Shown in pieces: positions 38,345 through 48,178 of a DNA stretch of 64,000 bases (position 1 is its first letter; each line of letters begins with the position of its first letter). A model generated the notes under the pieces. It had not been told where the DNA came from. It was given only the letters and a program-made list of their open reading frames with translations, and did no database searches. The position numbers and the translations under genes are program-made. Origin of the DNA: Microbacteriaceae bacterium (lineage in GTDB: Bacteria > Actinomycetota > Actinomycetes > Actinomycetales > Microbacteriaceae); NCBI GenBank assembly GCA_019638805.1, contig JAHBTA010000002.1:372001-436000 (forward strand). The letters are read 5' to 3'.

Positions 38345-39345
38345 CGGCTCCTCCCGGGCTCGTTGAGCGGGGGCGGCACCAGCGGGGTGGGTGCGAGGGG
38401 GGTGGGCTCGACGTCGGGGAGCGCCTCATCGGTGCGGGGGACGACGCGGGCGACCGGCTGCTGAACCGGAGGCGCCGTCGCGGCACGGACGACCTCGGGT
38501 TCGACCTCGGTGATGGTGCCCGTGACCGGGGCGTCGGCCGCGGGAGGTGCGGCCGGTGCGACGACCGGGGTGGCCGGAGCCTGTGCGGCCGGAGCCTGCA
38601 CCACGGGAGCCTCCGCGACGGAAGTCTGCGCCGTGGCGGGCTGCCGCATGACCGGGACCGCCTGCGTCTGGTAGCCACCGCCGCGCTCGTCGCGCACGAC
38701 CTGGCCGCTCACCAGCTCGATCACGCGGCGCTGCATCTGATCGACGATGCCGACGTCGTGCGTGGCCATGAGCACGGTCGTGCCGTTGGCGTTGATCGCC
38801 GACAGCAATTGCATGATGCCTGCGCTCGTGTTCGGGTCGAGGTTTCCGGTGGGCTCGTCGGCGAGCAGGATCGCCGGCTTGTTGACGACGGCACGCGCCA
38901 TCGCGACGCGCTGCTGCTCGCCGCCCGAGAGCTCGTGCGGGAATCGCTGCTGCTTGCCCGCCAGCCCGACCATCTTGAGCACGTCGGGCACGGCCTCCTG
39001 GATGAAGCCCTTGCTCTTCCCGATCACCTGCAGCGCGAACGCCACGTTGTCGAAAACGGTCTTGTTGGGCAGAAGCCGGAAGTCCTGGAAGACCACGCCG
39101 AGGTTGCGCCGGAAGTACGGCACCTTGCGGCTCGCGAGGGTCGTGAGCTCCTGCCCCAGTACGTGGATCCGGCCCTTGGTCGGCCGCTCCTCCTTGAGGA
39201 TGAGGCGCAGGAAGCTCGACTTGCCCGAGCCGGACGCACCGACCAGGAACACGAACTCGCCCTTGAGGATCTCCAGGCTCACGTCGTTGAGGGCCGGTCG
39301 CGTCGTGCCCGCATACGTCTTGGTGACCTGGTCGAAGCGAATCAT
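38341..39345 (-). CDS. ftsE: Cell-division ATPase FtsE with long Pro/Ala C-terminal tail
   Basis: 334 residues; the ATPase fills 1-228. Walker [10 protein letters not shown] (36-44), Q-loop [20 protein letters not shown], signature [13 protein letters not shown], Walker [14 protein letters not shown], switch His in [12 protein letters not shown]. Most FtsE proteins end near 230. Here about 105 extra residues follow, rich in Ala/Pro/Val ([20 protein letters not shown]..., ending [14 protein letters not shown]), low-complexity and probably disordered. TAGCCT lies 9 nt before the ATG. Codes for the energiser of FtsX. Confidence 0.95.
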   Translation of the reverse strand: MIRFDQVTKTYAGTTRPALNDVSLEILKGEFVFLVGASGSGKSSFLRLILKEERPTKGRIHVLGQELTTLASRKVPYFRRNLGVVFQDFRLLPNKTVFDNVAFALQVIGKSKGFIQEAVPDVLKMVGLAGKQQRFPHELSGGEQQRVAMARAVVNKPAILLADEPTGNLDPNTSAGIMQLLSAINANGTTVLMATHDVGIVDQMQRRVIELVSGQVVRDERGGGYQTQAVPVMRQPATAQTSVAEAPVVQAPAAQAPATPVVAPAAPPAADAPVTGTITEVEPEVVRAATAPPVQQPVARVVPRTDEALPDVEPTPLAPTPLVPPPLNEPGRSR

Positions 39346-39524
39346 GGCGCCTCAAGGCTAGGCACGAGCCCTCGGGAACGCCGTTGCGACACCCGTGCGA
39401 GCGGATTTCCCAGATTCGCCGGTCACCGGCATGGTCGACGACGTCACCTGGTAGCGCCCTCACGCTCACGTTCACCGATCGGCATGGCATCGAGCGGTGC
39501 GTGCGCGGGGGCGGCACCGGGGCA

Positions 39525-40646
39525 CTACTGCTCGCGGGAGCTCTCGCCCTGCTGCTTGCGCCAGCGGATGCCGGCCGCGATGAAGCCGTCGAGCTCGCCG
39601 TCGAAGACCGTGGCCGGGTTGCCGACCTCGTAACCGGTGCGCAGATCCTTGACGAGCTGCTGGCCGTAGAGGAAGTACGACCGCATCTGGTCGCCCCAGC
39701 TCGCCGTGATGGTGCCGGCGAGCTCCTTCTTCTTGGCCGCCTCCTCCTCGCGCTTGAGCAGCAGCAGCCGGGTCTGCAGCACGCGCATGGCGGCTGCACG
39801 GTTCTGGATCTGGGACTTCTCGTTCTGCATCGACACCACGATCCCGGTCGGGAGGTGCGTGATGCGCACGGCCGAGTCGGTCGTGTTGACGCTCTGCCCG
39901 CCCGGGCCGGATGACCGGAAGACATCCACGCGGATGTCGCCCTCCGGCACCTCGACCTCCGCCGCCTCCTCCATGACCGGAATGACCTCGACCGCCGCGA
40001 AGCTGGTCTGGCGCTTATCCGCCGATCCGAACGGGCTGATGCGCGCAAGGCGGTGAGTGCCCGCCTCGACTCCCAGTGTGCCGAAGGCGTAGGGCGCATC
40101 CACCTCGAAGGTGGCCGATTTGATCCCGGCGCCCTCCGCGTAGCTGGTGTCCATGACGGTGACCGGGTACTTGTGCTTCTCGGCCCAGCGCAGGTACATG
40201 CGCATGAGCATCTCGGCGAAGTCGGTAGCGTCGTCACCACCGGCGCCCGAGCGGATGGTGACCACGGCCCCGCGGTCGTCGTACTCGCCGTCGAGCAGCG
40301 TCTGCACCTCGAGGTCGCCGATGGTCTTCTCCAGGGCGACGGCCTCCGCGCGGGCCTCGGCCGCGCTCTCCTCGTCCTGCGCCTCGACGGCCAGCTGCAC
40401 GAGAACCTCGAGGTCGTCGAGCCGGCGCTCGATGCCGGTGATGCGCGCGAGTTCGCTCTGCCGGTGGCTCAGCGAGCTGGTGACCTTCTGCGCGGCCTCC
40501 GGGTCGTCCCACAGGTCGGGTGCCCCGGCCTTCTCGCTCAGCTCGGCGATCTCCCGCTCGAGACGGTCGACCCCGACCACGGCCCGGATGTCGCCGAAGG
40601 TGCTGCGCAGGGATGCGATCTGGTCGGACAGGTCGAGCTCGATCAT
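39525..40646 (-). CDS. prfB: Peptide chain release factor 2
   Basis: Terminates translation at UGA and UAA. 373 residues. Peptide-anticodon region [19 protein letters not shown] and the catalytic GGQ in [20 protein letters not shown] at about residue 250. The reading frame is uninterrupted, with no internal UGA at codon ~25, so it lacks the programmed +1 frameshift used by many bacteria. TAGGCT lies 9 nt before the ATG. The 179-bp gap to ftsE holds no gene I can see. Confidence 0.96.
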   Translation of the reverse strand: MIELDLSDQIASLRSTFGDIRAVVGVDRLEREIAELSEKAGAPDLWDDPEAAQKVTSSLSHRQSELARITGIERRLDDLEVLVQLAVEAQDEESAAEARAEAVALEKTIGDLEVQTLLDGEYDDRGAVVTIRSGAGGDDATDFAEMLMRMYLRWAEKHKYPVTVMDTSYAEGAGIKSATFEVDAPYAFGTLGVEAGTHRLARISPFGSADKRQTSFAAVEVIPVMEEAAEVEVPEGDIRVDVFRSSGPGGQSVNTTDSAVRITHLPTGIVVSMQNEKSQIQNRAAAMRVLQTRLLLLKREEEAAKKKELAGTITASWGDQMRSYFLYGQQLVKDLRTGYEVGNPATVFDGELDGFIAAGIRWRKQQGESSREQ

Positions 40647-40794
40647 GGCCGTCCCAGCCTACGGGACCGGTGGGCCCCGCCCGCGGCGGCGGCACACAGC
40701 TCGGCGCAGAGCGTCAGATACCGTCCATGGTCCGCGCCACGAATAGACCGTTTCCCGCATAGTGCGACGACCCGCCCGGTGCAAGGATTCGTCC

Positions 40795-43700
40795 ATGTCC
40801 GGCCCGAGTGCACCCGAGACCGGTGCGAGCCGGATGCGGCGCTCGCGTCTTTTCGCGATCGTCGCGTTCTCGGTCGCCGGGGCGCTGCTCATCACCGCGG
40901 GTGTCGTCGCGGCCATCCGGTTCTGGCCGCGGGCGGACTCCCAGAACCTGGCCGAGCAGGCTCCGAGCGCCTTCGGCGTCGCGATCGTGCCGCTCGGTCC
41001 CCCGCTGCTGACCCGCGGCGACGCGCTCGCGCTGCGCATCGAGACCGAGTCGCCCGAGCCGGTTGCGCATCTCGAACTGTGGGACGGCGACCGGCTGTAC
41101 TACCAGGTCGACGACCCGGGCGGGAGCGTCGAGCTGGACTACGTCCCCATGCTCGCGGGCGTCCACGTACTGACCGCACGCGCCACGGTCGGGCCGGACG
41201 CGACATCCCTGTCGGCTCCTCTCCAGCTCGCCGTCGACGACCGCCCGCCCGCCGCCTGGACCGTCGGTCCCGACCTCGATCCCGACGCCGGCGCCTACCT
41301 CGACGCGGTCGTCGTGCACTCCGGACCCGGCGACACCCCGGCGATCGTCGCCGAACGGCTGGGCGTCGAACCCGGCGCGCTCCAGCTCGCCGCCGACGAG
41401 GAGCCGGGCGCGCCGCCACCGGACGAACCGCTCGAGCCCGGGACCGCGATCCTCTCGCCCGTCATCAGCCGTGCCGCCGCGCTCGCGATGACCGGCTTCG
41501 GCCCGACGCTCCCGCATGTCGGCATCCCGCTGCTGAACGCCACGGTCGAGGACTGCGTCGCGAGTGTCGGCATCGAGAACTCGGGGAAGAAGTGGGCGCT
41601 CTACGCCTCCACGCCGCTGCGCCCTGGGCTGCTGCGGGTCGGCGACGTGGCGCCCGGCGCGCCACTGCAACTGGGCAGCCTCCCGCTCGGGCCGACCGTG
41701 CTCGTCGCGTACCGGGTGGGGACCACGCCCCAGGGGCTCGGCCTCGACACGGGTCCCACCCCGCCCCTCCAGGTCGTCATCCCCGACGACTGTCTCGGCC
41801 GGGGCTGGACGGGCGATGCGAGCATCATCAACGGCGTGCTCGTCTCCAGCGTGTCGATGGAGGGCGGCTACGCGTACGTCTCCATCGACGCCGCACCGTG
41901 GGTGCGCGTGCCTGGGCCCACCACGCAGACCCTGGAGAACGCCCAGCTCAACGACATCCGGGCCTGGCTCGACCGGATCCGCTTCGACCGCGCGGACGTC
42001 GAGATCTGGCGGAGCGTCGACGGGATGGCGCAGAAGCTCGCCGAGGGACACTTCTGCCTCAAGGACGTGCCCGGGGCGACGGTCGCGGACGGCTCCGGAG
42101 CGGGCTCCGCGTGCAGTCCCCTGCCCGCGCCGCAGAACCTGCCGGGCTCGCCTGGCGCCCCCGTGACGACCCTCACGGCACAGGCCGAGAACGCCCCGGT
42201 GAACACCGGTCCGTTCGGCACCCCCGACCCGGTGGCCCTCGTCCAGCAGCAGCTCACGGAGGCCCAGGACGCCGCCGCGAGCCTCTCCTACGTCGACGAC
42301 CCCGCGGTCTCGCAGCGGCTCAGCCTCGACACGGATCGCCCCGTGACCTTCAGCATGCGCGTCACGGGCGCACCCGACACCGACTGGTTCGAGCTGCAGT
42401 TCTCGTTCTTCCCGCTCAGCCCGCAGTCGGCCACGCAGCACCCGCCCGGGGTCTTCGCCAGCATCCACGTCCCGGCGACGAAGGGCCCCGACGGTTCGCT
42501 GAGCGCCACCCGGGTCGTGCACCCGTGGCTGTGGAAGGACAGCCGGCCCGATCTGACCGACACCTCGGCCTTCGACGCGGGCGGCGAGTCCCTCTCTCTC
42601 GATGACGAGCTGGCCTACGCGCTCGCCCAGCAGCGGCTCGAACAGGGCCTCGGTCTGATCGAGAACGTCTACGTGCGCGCCCTGCCGGTCGAGCAGCTCT
42701 ACCAGGCGCCGGCCGTGTCGGGGCCCGCGTCGCGCAACGTGCTCGTGGCGATGCCGCCGGCATCCTCGCAGTTCACGGTCGTCTCCCCGACCCTGACCCT
42801 CGAGCCGGGTCTCGACACGACCGCACCCGACGGCGCATACGGCGGGCGATGCGCCGCGGTGGACGCCTATCCCGCCAAGCCGGCGCAGACCGTGGTCGAC
42901 GGGGACTGGACCGGGTGGGGCTTCGCCTGGAACAACTACAAGATCGCCCACAAGCTCTTTCCCGACCCGTCGGCCGTCTACTGCCTCGACCCGAACGCCC
43001 CCGCGATCCGGGAGGCGCGCGCGAAGGCGGAGGCGGAGGACTGCGGCTGGGGCTGCGTCCTGCTGGGCGTGGTGCTCGGCGCCGCGATCGGGTTCGCGGC
43101 GGGCGGCCCGATCGGGGCGCTCGTCGGCGCGCTGGCCGGCGGCGCGCTCGCCTTCGCCGCGCCCGGCGCCGCCAAGGCCGCGCTGAAGGCGCTGCAGGAG
43201 TTCTACGACGGCCTCGTCGCGGTCTACAACTCCGCCTTCCAGGCGGTGCTCACGCTGGCCGCCAAGCTCAACCCGGTCTGCCTGGGCGCCGGCGCGATCG
43301 AAGATGCCGCGGGCGGCACGGACGCGGTGAAGGACGTCTGCGAGTCGGTGACCAAGACCGTCGTGGCGGCCGCGGTCACCTACACCACGGGCCTGCCCAC
43401 GTCGCTGCCTCCCAGCAGCGCCCTCGTGGACGTCGCGGAGGGCCAGCTGGCCGCCTTGATCGAAGTCGGGATGGACGCCGCGCTGTCGAAGATCGGCCTC
43501 AGTTGCGACGCCGTGCGCATCAAGGGCGGCACGGCGACCGAGTTCATCGAGGTCGGCAACAAGACCGTCGGCAACGCCGAGACCTCCCGCGTGCTGGAGA
43601 CCGCGCGCATGGCTGACGGCGGCTACTCGCTGTGCGGGGCCGTCGGCAACGTCGTCGCGAGCAAGGTGCGACAGGAGATCGGCGCCTACTACAACGCGAC

Positions 43701-44247
43701 CATGAGCCAGATCCTCGAACTGCGGCTGCCCGACGGCATGATCATGACGCCGGTCGCCGATAGCCCGCCCGTGCTGATCATCCGCGGCGGCTCCACCGGC
43801 GGGCAGCTGTTCCAGCCGGGCGTCACCGTGATCGGCCAGACCTGTCCGGCCATCGTCAACCTGACGGCGAACACACCGGCCAGCGTCCCGAACGTTGCGG
43901 GGGACGCCAACGGAACCTACGGGAAGCACGACGTGCTGCGCAGCATCGTGTTCCAGCCGATCACCACGAACCTGGTCGCGACGGCGGCACACGGGCTGGT
44001 CGCCGACTCCTGGATCGCGAAGCTCTCGCTGCCCGTGCTGCCGAGGGTGTGGGACTGGAACGGCAACCAGGCCGCCTTCCTGAAGACCGTCGACACCGAT
44101 CCCGACCCGAGCCGCCCCCACCTGGAGATCACGGTCGACTCGCCCTGCTTCGACGAGACGCTCGCGCTCACCGCCAGCACGTACTTCGACGGCTCGGGAT
44201 GGGCCGCCTACCAGACCGACGCACGGCCCGTGCGCTACTACGCCTGA
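40795..44247 (+). CDS. Large modular surface protein (Ig-like, LysM-like, glycine zipper)
   Basis: 1150 residues from the ATG at 40795 (AAGGA ribosome site). Signal anchor at 19-43; an Ig-like domain (about 60-150: LTRGDALALRIETESPEPVA, GVHVLTARATVG); a LysM-like module (about 170-225: GDTPAIVAERLGVEPGALQL); a long middle part with beta-rich repeats; a glycine zipper at about 753-791 (GVVLGAAIGFAAGGPIGALV continuing GALAGG); then a helical region with TYTTGLPTSLPP and VGMDAALSKIGL. The TGLPTSLP-type segment and the Ig+LysM mix recall modular secreted proteins of Chloroflexi (memory, unverified). Probably exported, cell-wall-associated, possibly membrane-inserting. Operon partner follows 11 bp later. 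Confidence 0.75.
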   Translation: MSGPSAPETGASRMRRSRLFAIVAFSVAGALLITAGVVAAIRFWPRADSQNLAEQAPSAFGVAIVPLGPPLLTRGDALALRIETESPEPVAHLELWDGDRLYYQVDDPGGSVELDYVPMLAGVHVLTARATVGPDATSLSAPLQLAVDDRPPAAWTVGPDLDPDAGAYLDAVVVHSGPGDTPAIVAERLGVEPGALQLAADEEPGAPPPDEPLEPGTAILSPVISRAAALAMTGFGPTLPHVGIPLLNATVEDCVASVGIENSGKKWALYASTPLRPGLLRVGDVAPGAPLQLGSLPLGPTVLVAYRVGTTPQGLGLDTGPTPPLQVVIPDDCLGRGWTGDASIINGVLVSSVSMEGGYAYVSIDAAPWVRVPGPTTQTLENAQLNDIRAWLDRIRFDRADVEIWRSVDGMAQKLAEGHFCLKDVPGATVADGSGAGSACSPLPAPQNLPGSPGAPVTTLTAQAENAPVNTGPFGTPDPVALVQQQLTEAQDAAASLSYVDDPAVSQRLSLDTDRPVTFSMRVTGAPDTDWFELQFSFFPLSPQSATQHPPGVFASIHVPATKGPDGSLSATRVVHPWLWKDSRPDLTDTSAFDAGGESLSLDDELAYALAQQRLEQGLGLIENVYVRALPVEQLYQAPAVSGPASRNVLVAMPPASSQFTVVSPTLTLEPGLDTTAPDGAYGGRCAAVDAYPAKPAQTVVDGDWTGWGFAWNNYKIAHKLFPDPSAVYCLDPNAPAIREARAKAEAEDCGWGCVLLGVVLGAAIGFAAGGPIGALVGALAGGALAFAAPGAAKAALKALQEFYDGLVAVYNSAFQAVLTLAAKLNPVCLGAGAIEDAAGGTDAVKDVCESVTKTVVAAAVTYTTGLPTSLPPSSALVDVAEGQLAALIEVGMDAALSKIGLSCDAVRIKGGTATEFIEVGNKTVGNAETSRVLETARMADGGYSLCGAVGNVVASKVRQEIGAYYNATMSQILELRLPDGMIMTPVADSPPVLIIRGGSTGGQLFQPGVTVIGQTCPAIVNLTANTPASVPNVAGDANGTYGKHDVLRSIVFQPITTNLVATAAHGLVADSWIAKLSLPVLPRVWDWNGNQAAFLKTVDTDPDPSRPHLEITVDSPCFDETLALTASTYFDGSGWAAYQTDARPVRYYA

Positions 44248-44258
44248 GGAACGCCGCC

Positions 44259-45200
44259 ATGCCCGTGCCCGTCGCCCCGATCGCCGCCAGCGCGGCGGCG
44301 CTGCTCGGCGTCGGAGCGCTCACGGCCGCGCTCGTCCTGCCGCCCGTGCCGCCACCGCAGCCGCGGGTCTGGATGGACCAGCCGGCCGGCGCGGCGGTGA
44401 TGCTCGCGGGGGACCTGCGCTTCGACCTGCACGGGACCGGGGCGCAGTCGGTGACCCAGCTGCGCATCCAGATCACCCAGGACGGCGCCGAACTCACCAC
44501 GCTCACCGACACGAGCCTCGACGTCTCGCCCGGCGGCCCGCCCGTGCTCGCCGCGGGCGCGGTGCTGTGGAAGGGCGCCGGCGCCGGTTCGTACATCCTG
44601 CGTCCCTACGCACTGAGCGATGGCGCGTGGCTCGAGGGCGAGCCCGTCGCGCTCACCGTGGTCGCGGTGGAGGGCGCCCCCGTGGACGAGCCGTGGTTCG
44701 AGCCGGAACCCGAATACACCGAGGAGCCGTTCCCCGAGGAGACCGAGGAGCCCTTCCCGGACGATCCGGAAGATCCTGAGTATCCGGAGGATCCGGACCA
44801 GCCCGATCCCGGCCCGGTGGACCCCGATCCGGTACCGCCGACGACCGCCCCGCAGCCGCCGGCCGCCACCCCGCCGGTCGGCCGCATCCAGCGCCTCGGG
44901 GACGAGGTCGCCAACGAGTCGGACTTCATCGTCACCTACCAGCCGCAGGCCGCCTTCGTCGACGTGCAGGTGCAGGTCGTGAGCAGCGGCACGGCGATGA
45001 ACCCGAACGGATCGTGGGCCTCCTACGGCTGCAGCACGCCGACGGGCAGCGCCGGCGACGCCAAATGCCGGGTGCACACGTTCACCCCCGGTTCGAGCCT
45101 CACCCGGTGGGCGTACTACCGCGCGGTCATCACCGCGAACGGCCTGACGACCTACGCCTACGGGGCGTCGTACTGGACGATCCCCGTGGTCGTCCACTGA
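44259..45200 (+). CDS. Secreted Ig-like protein with acidic Pro/Glu/Asp stalk
   Basis: 313 residues; GAGGA ribosome site. N-terminal hydrophobic segment (about 5-30) as signal or anchor ending in LPPVPPPQPRV; an Ig-like domain (about 33-135) with RFDLHGTGAQSVTQLRIQIT; an acidic Pro/Glu/Asp/Tyr stalk (about 140-200, EPEPEYTEEPFPEETEEPF); then a C-terminal beta domain with two cysteines and YQPQAAFVDVQVQVVSSG. It starts 11 bp after the large modular protein and repeats its Ig-like design, so both probably act together on the cell surface. Family not recognised. Confidence 0.75.
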   Translation: MPVPVAPIAASAAALLGVGALTAALVLPPVPPPQPRVWMDQPAGAAVMLAGDLRFDLHGTGAQSVTQLRIQITQDGAELTTLTDTSLDVSPGGPPVLAAGAVLWKGAGAGSYILRPYALSDGAWLEGEPVALTVVAVEGAPVDEPWFEPEPEYTEEPFPEETEEPFPDDPEDPEYPEDPDQPDPGPVDPDPVPPTTAPQPPAATPPVGRIQRLGDEVANESDFIVTYQPQAAFVDVQVQVVSSGTAMNPNGSWASYGCSTPTGSAGDAKCRVHTFTPGSSLTRWAYYRAVITANGLTTYAYGASYWTIPVVVH

Positions 45201-45271
45201 CCGGGCGTCGGAACGGCACCGCGGACCCGATCGAGCAATTGATGCCTGCTCCGCGGAGTAGCGTGGATGCG

Positions 45272-46507
45272 ATGTCCAGCGACCAGCGCCCCTTCCGCTG
45301 GCGCGCGGTCGTCCTGGTCGCACTCCTGCCGAGCCTGCTGTTCTCGATCGGCGAGGGCGCGGTGATCCCGGTCCTCCCGGCCATCGCGGGCAACCTCGGG
45401 GCATCCATCGCCGTCGCCGGGCTCATCGGCGCCGCGCTCCTGGTCGGCCAGCTGCTCGGCGACATCCCGAGCGGTGTCGTCGTGGCGCGCATCGGCGAGC
45501 GCGCCGCCATGACGGGAGCCGCCGTGCTCACCGTCGTGGCCGCGATCGGGTGTCTGCTCGCGCCGCATCCGCTGGTGCTGGGCGCCGGCATCCTCGTCAT
45601 CGGGCTGGGCGCCGCGGTGTTCTCGCTGGCGCGTCACGCCCTGCTCACCACCTACGTGCCGCTGAGTCACCGTGCCCGGGCGCTCTCGACCCTGGGAGGC
45701 GCACACCGGCTCGGACTGCTCATCGGGCCCTTCCTCGGCGCGGCCGCGATCCAACTCACCGGTTGGGCCGCGAGCGTCTTCGTGGTGCTCATCGTCATGT
45801 GCGCCCTGGTGGTCGTCGCCCTGCTCGTGCTCGGCGACCCGGAGCAGGCCTTCGGTGTCACCGAGCCGATCCCCGCGACGGGCGGCATCGAGGTCGCGGC
45901 CGAGGCGCGCGGACTGTTCCCGACGCTCTGGGAGCGCCGTGACGTCCTGCTCACCCTGGGGCTCGGGTCGATGATGGTGGCGGCGCTACGCGCATCCCGC
46001 GCCGTGGTGCTGCCGCTGTGGGCGCTCAGCATCGGGCTGAACGAGACCACGACCTCGCTCATCATCGGGTTCGCCGGCGTCGTCGACTTCTCGCTGTTCT
46101 TCGCCGGCGGCTGGATCATGGACCGCTTCGGTCGGTTGTGGACCGCCGTGCCGTCCATGATCGGGCTCGGCGTCGGTCACCTGCTGCTGGCGTTCACGCA
46201 CGATCTCCCGCACGCGGGGCTCTGGTTCACCGCGGTCGCAATCTTCCTGTCGCTGGCCAACGGCATCGGCTCGGGGATCCTGATGACACTCGGCGCGGAT
46301 CTCGCGGACCGGCGCAACCCGGCTCCGTTCCTCGGAGCGTGGCGATTCACCAACGACGTGGGCGGGGCGCTGGCTCCACTCATCGTGTCGGGGCTCACCG
46401 TGCTCGCGAGCCTGTCGGTCGCGGTCGGCGCCCTCGGGGTGCTCGGCCTGGCGGGTGCCGCGATGCTGCGGGTGCACATCCCGAAGCACCTGCCGCGAAC
46501 GCGCTGA
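45272..46507 (+). CDS. MFS transporter, unassigned subgroup
   Basis: 411 residues, twelve helices. Start RAVVLVALLPSLLFSIGEGA and helix-2 loop VVVARIGERAAMTGAA are MFS; ARHALLTTYVPLSHRARALS is a good signature of the DHA1-like group, and the second half carries DRFGRLWTAVPSMIG. Substrate unknown. The ATG at 45272 is 7 nt after TAGCGT (45259-45264), which also decides the start over a longer frame. No clear link to the surface-protein pair upstream. Confidence 0.85.
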   Translation: MSSDQRPFRWRAVVLVALLPSLLFSIGEGAVIPVLPAIAGNLGASIAVAGLIGAALLVGQLLGDIPSGVVVARIGERAAMTGAAVLTVVAAIGCLLAPHPLVLGAGILVIGLGAAVFSLARHALLTTYVPLSHRARALSTLGGAHRLGLLIGPFLGAAAIQLTGWAASVFVVLIVMCALVVVALLVLGDPEQAFGVTEPIPATGGIEVAAEARGLFPTLWERRDVLLTLGLGSMMVAALRASRAVVLPLWALSIGLNETTTSLIIGFAGVVDFSLFFAGGWIMDRFGRLWTAVPSMIGLGVGHLLLAFTHDLPHAGLWFTAVAIFLSLANGIGSGILMTLGADLADRRNPAPFLGAWRFTNDVGGALAPLIVSGLTVLASLSVAVGALGVLGLAGAAMLRVHIPKHLPRTR

Positions 46508-46516
46508 GCGCCCCGC

Positions 46517-47029
46517 TCACCCGAAGACCGTCCTCGAGACCGCGGTCGCCTCGACCCGCAGGCCGTCCGGCACGAAGACCGTGACCACGGGCGGGCGCCA
46601 GATCGCGGAGACCGTGACCCGGGCGCTCGCACCGTCGGGGCTCGTCGCCTCCTCGAGCACGAGACCCTCGAACACGCCGATCGGATTGTCCGCGAGGTAG
46701 TCGCTCACCGCCTCGCGGACCTCCGCGGGCCGCAGCCGCACGCGCGGGCCCTCGGGCGTGACCCGGACATCCTCCAGCTCGAACGCCTCGGCTCCGACCA
46801 GGGCGGCACCGTCGGCCAGCGTGAAGAGCCGCTTGCGCTCGAGGTAGAGCGAGGTCGCGGCGGCGACCACCAGCACGAGGGCGAGGGCGAGCGCCGCGTA
46901 CCCGCACACGAGCGGCAGGATCGAGCCGCCGTCGCTCGGCCCCCGGGCGCCCGTGCCGCGAGCCCCTGTTCGTCGGGTTCCCGTGCCGCGGGGACCCCTC
47001 CCCCGGGACGTCCCCTGGCGCTCCCTCAC
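46517..47029 (-). CDS. Tad pilus-associated TadG-like protein (Rv3654c type)
   Basis: 170 residues from a GTG overlapping the upstream gene (GTGA). An Arg/Gly/Thr-rich cytoplasmic tail of 33 residues, then the TadE/G-like start DGGSILPLVCGYAALALALV and LVVAAATSLYLERKRLFTLA, with the Ala/Asp-rich helix ADGAALVGAEAFEL typical of the Rv3654c group. Outside part: beta-rich VRVTPEGPRVRLRPAEVREA. Last gene of the minor-pilin operon; probably a Flp pilus minor subunit. Confidence 0.8.
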   Translation of the reverse strand: MRERQGTSRGRGPRGTGTRRTGARGTGARGPSDGGSILPLVCGYAALALALVLVVAAATSLYLERKRLFTLADGAALVGAEAFELEDVRVTPEGPRVRLRPAEVREAVSDYLADNPIGVFEGLVLEEATSPDGASARVTVSAIWRPPVVTVFVPDGLRVEATAVSRTVFG

Positions 47030-47541
47030 CGTGCACCCCAGAACCGCGACACCTGCTCGGTCGCCGTGGCTTCGACTGGCAGACCCGTCGGAGGCCCGGT
47101 GCCGAGCACGGGCGGCGCCAGCGGAAGGGGCACAACGATGCGGATGCTCACCGTCACGAACCCCTGCCGTGTGAGACAGGCGGTGGGGCGCGGGCGACAG
47201 GTGATCCGCACGGTGGCGGCCCCCGCATCCAGCCCGTAGTCGGCGAGCGCGACGTCGATCGCGCGAGCCGCGGCGGCGCTCGCCTCGGCCGGGGTGCGGG
47301 ATTGCACGTAGACCCGCGTGGCCTGCCGCACGGCGCCGTCGGCCGCGAGCGTCGCTCCTTGCAGCGCGGCCAGGGCGAGCACCAGGTACACCAGCGGCAC
47401 GAGCAGCACGAGCCCGGCGGTCAGGAACTCGAGCGAGGCCGAGCCGGTGTCGGCACGCAGCCTGCGGCGCGCGAACCCGCCGCGGTTCACGGCGCGAAGC
47501 AGCCCGCGCACGGGGTCAGTCCAGCGTCTCGATCGCCGCAT
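47026..47541 (-). CDS. TadE-family minor pilin, second copy
   Basis: 171 residues from the ATG at 47541; internal starts closer to the pilin helix are possible because the first 28 residues are basic. ADTGSASLEFLTAGLVLLVP is the TadE-type helix with the conserved Glu, then ALAALQGATLAADGAVRQAT. Two cysteines in RITCRPRPTACLTRQGF. Overlaps the upstream TadE gene by 26 bp. Component of the Flp pilus system. Confidence 0.85.
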   Translation of the reverse strand: MRRSRRWTDPVRGLLRAVNRGGFARRRLRADTGSASLEFLTAGLVLLVPLVYLVLALAALQGATLAADGAVRQATRVYVQSRTPAEASAAAARAIDVALADYGLDAGAATVRITCRPRPTACLTRQGFVTVSIRIVVPLPLAPPVLGTGPPTGLPVEATATEQVSRFWGAR

Positions 47542-47908
47542 GACCGGAGACCTCCAGAGCCTCGGCGATACCCAGCAGTCCGATGACCGGGAGCGTGGTG
47601 CGAACCGTGATCGTGACGGCGGGATGCCCGCGCCAGTCCCCGAGGGACGCCCCCACGTCGCCTGCGTACCCGTCTCCGATCGCGGCGGCGATGAGTTCGC
47701 GGCACCTGGCCACGCCGTCCGCAGGGGTGTTGTCGGCCAGCGCCGCGAATCGTGCGCCCTCGGCCGCGGCGTCCAGCACGGTATTGCGCACGTGTAGCGC
47801 GAGCCCCAGCTGCAGGACCGCCAGGGTCAAGGCGGTGAGCAGCGCCCCGACCAGCACGAACTCCGCGACCGCCGACCCGCGCTCGGACCTCAAGGCCCGG
47901 CACCTCAC
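47516..47908 (-). CDS. TadE-family minor pilin, first copy
   Basis: 130 residues from the GTG at 47908 that overlaps the DUF4244 stop (GTGA). SERGSAVAEFVLVGALLTAL is the class-III-type pilin start (Gly-Ser...Glu at +5) followed by VLQLGLALHVRNTVLDAAAE; one cysteine in VARCRELIA. Flp/Tad pili mediate adhesion, DNA uptake or secretion in actinobacteria. Its neighbours make this assignment safe. Confidence 0.87.
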   Translation of the reverse strand: MRCRALRSERGSAVAEFVLVGALLTALTLAVLQLGLALHVRNTVLDAAAEGARFAALADNTPADGVARCRELIAAAIGDGYAGDVGASLGDWRGHPAVTITVRTTLPVIGLLGIAEALEVSGHAAIETLD

Positions 47909-48075
47909 AGCCCGGTGACCTTCGAGATCGCCTCCGCGAAGATCTGGCTGAGCGCGGGGCCCGCGAGCCCCCAGATCAGGATCACCAGGCCAGCTGTCAT
48001 CAACGTGATCAAGACCCAACCGGGAACGTCGCCGCGTTCCTCGGCGGCCAGCCGCCGCATCCACCCCTGTCGCAT
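47905..48075 (-). CDS. DUF4244 small membrane protein, Flp pilin-like
   Basis: 56 residues from the ATG at 48075, 6 nt after GATACT. MRQGWMRRLAAEERGDVPGW ends in the Gly-Asp-Val junction that looks like a prepilin cleavage region, followed by one helix VLITLMTAGLVILIWGLAG and a short tail ALSQIFAEAISKVTGL. This family regularly sits beside TadE genes and is the candidate major pilin of actinobacterial Tad systems (family knowledge plus inference). First gene of the minor-pilin operon. Confidence 0.85.
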   Translation of the reverse strand: MRQGWMRRLAAEERGDVPGWVLITLMTAGLVILIWGLAGPALSQIFAEAISKVTGL

Positions 48076-48178
48076 CCGGCGAGTATCCCGGAACCGGAAC
48101 CGAAGCCGAGCGGGTTCTCCACAGCCCGCCGGCCTGGGAGCCGCCCTTTTTACGTCATTTGATGGATAGATTGGCGGC

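Noticed and set aside
39525..40646. Programmed frameshift in prfB
   Set aside because: The frame is continuous from the ATG; no UGA or slippery CUU-type site near codon 25.
40714..44121. A 1135-codon minus-strand open frame opposite the large surface protein
   Set aside because: Antisense shadow with the same composition bias; the plus-strand gene has a ribosome site, signal anchor and domains.
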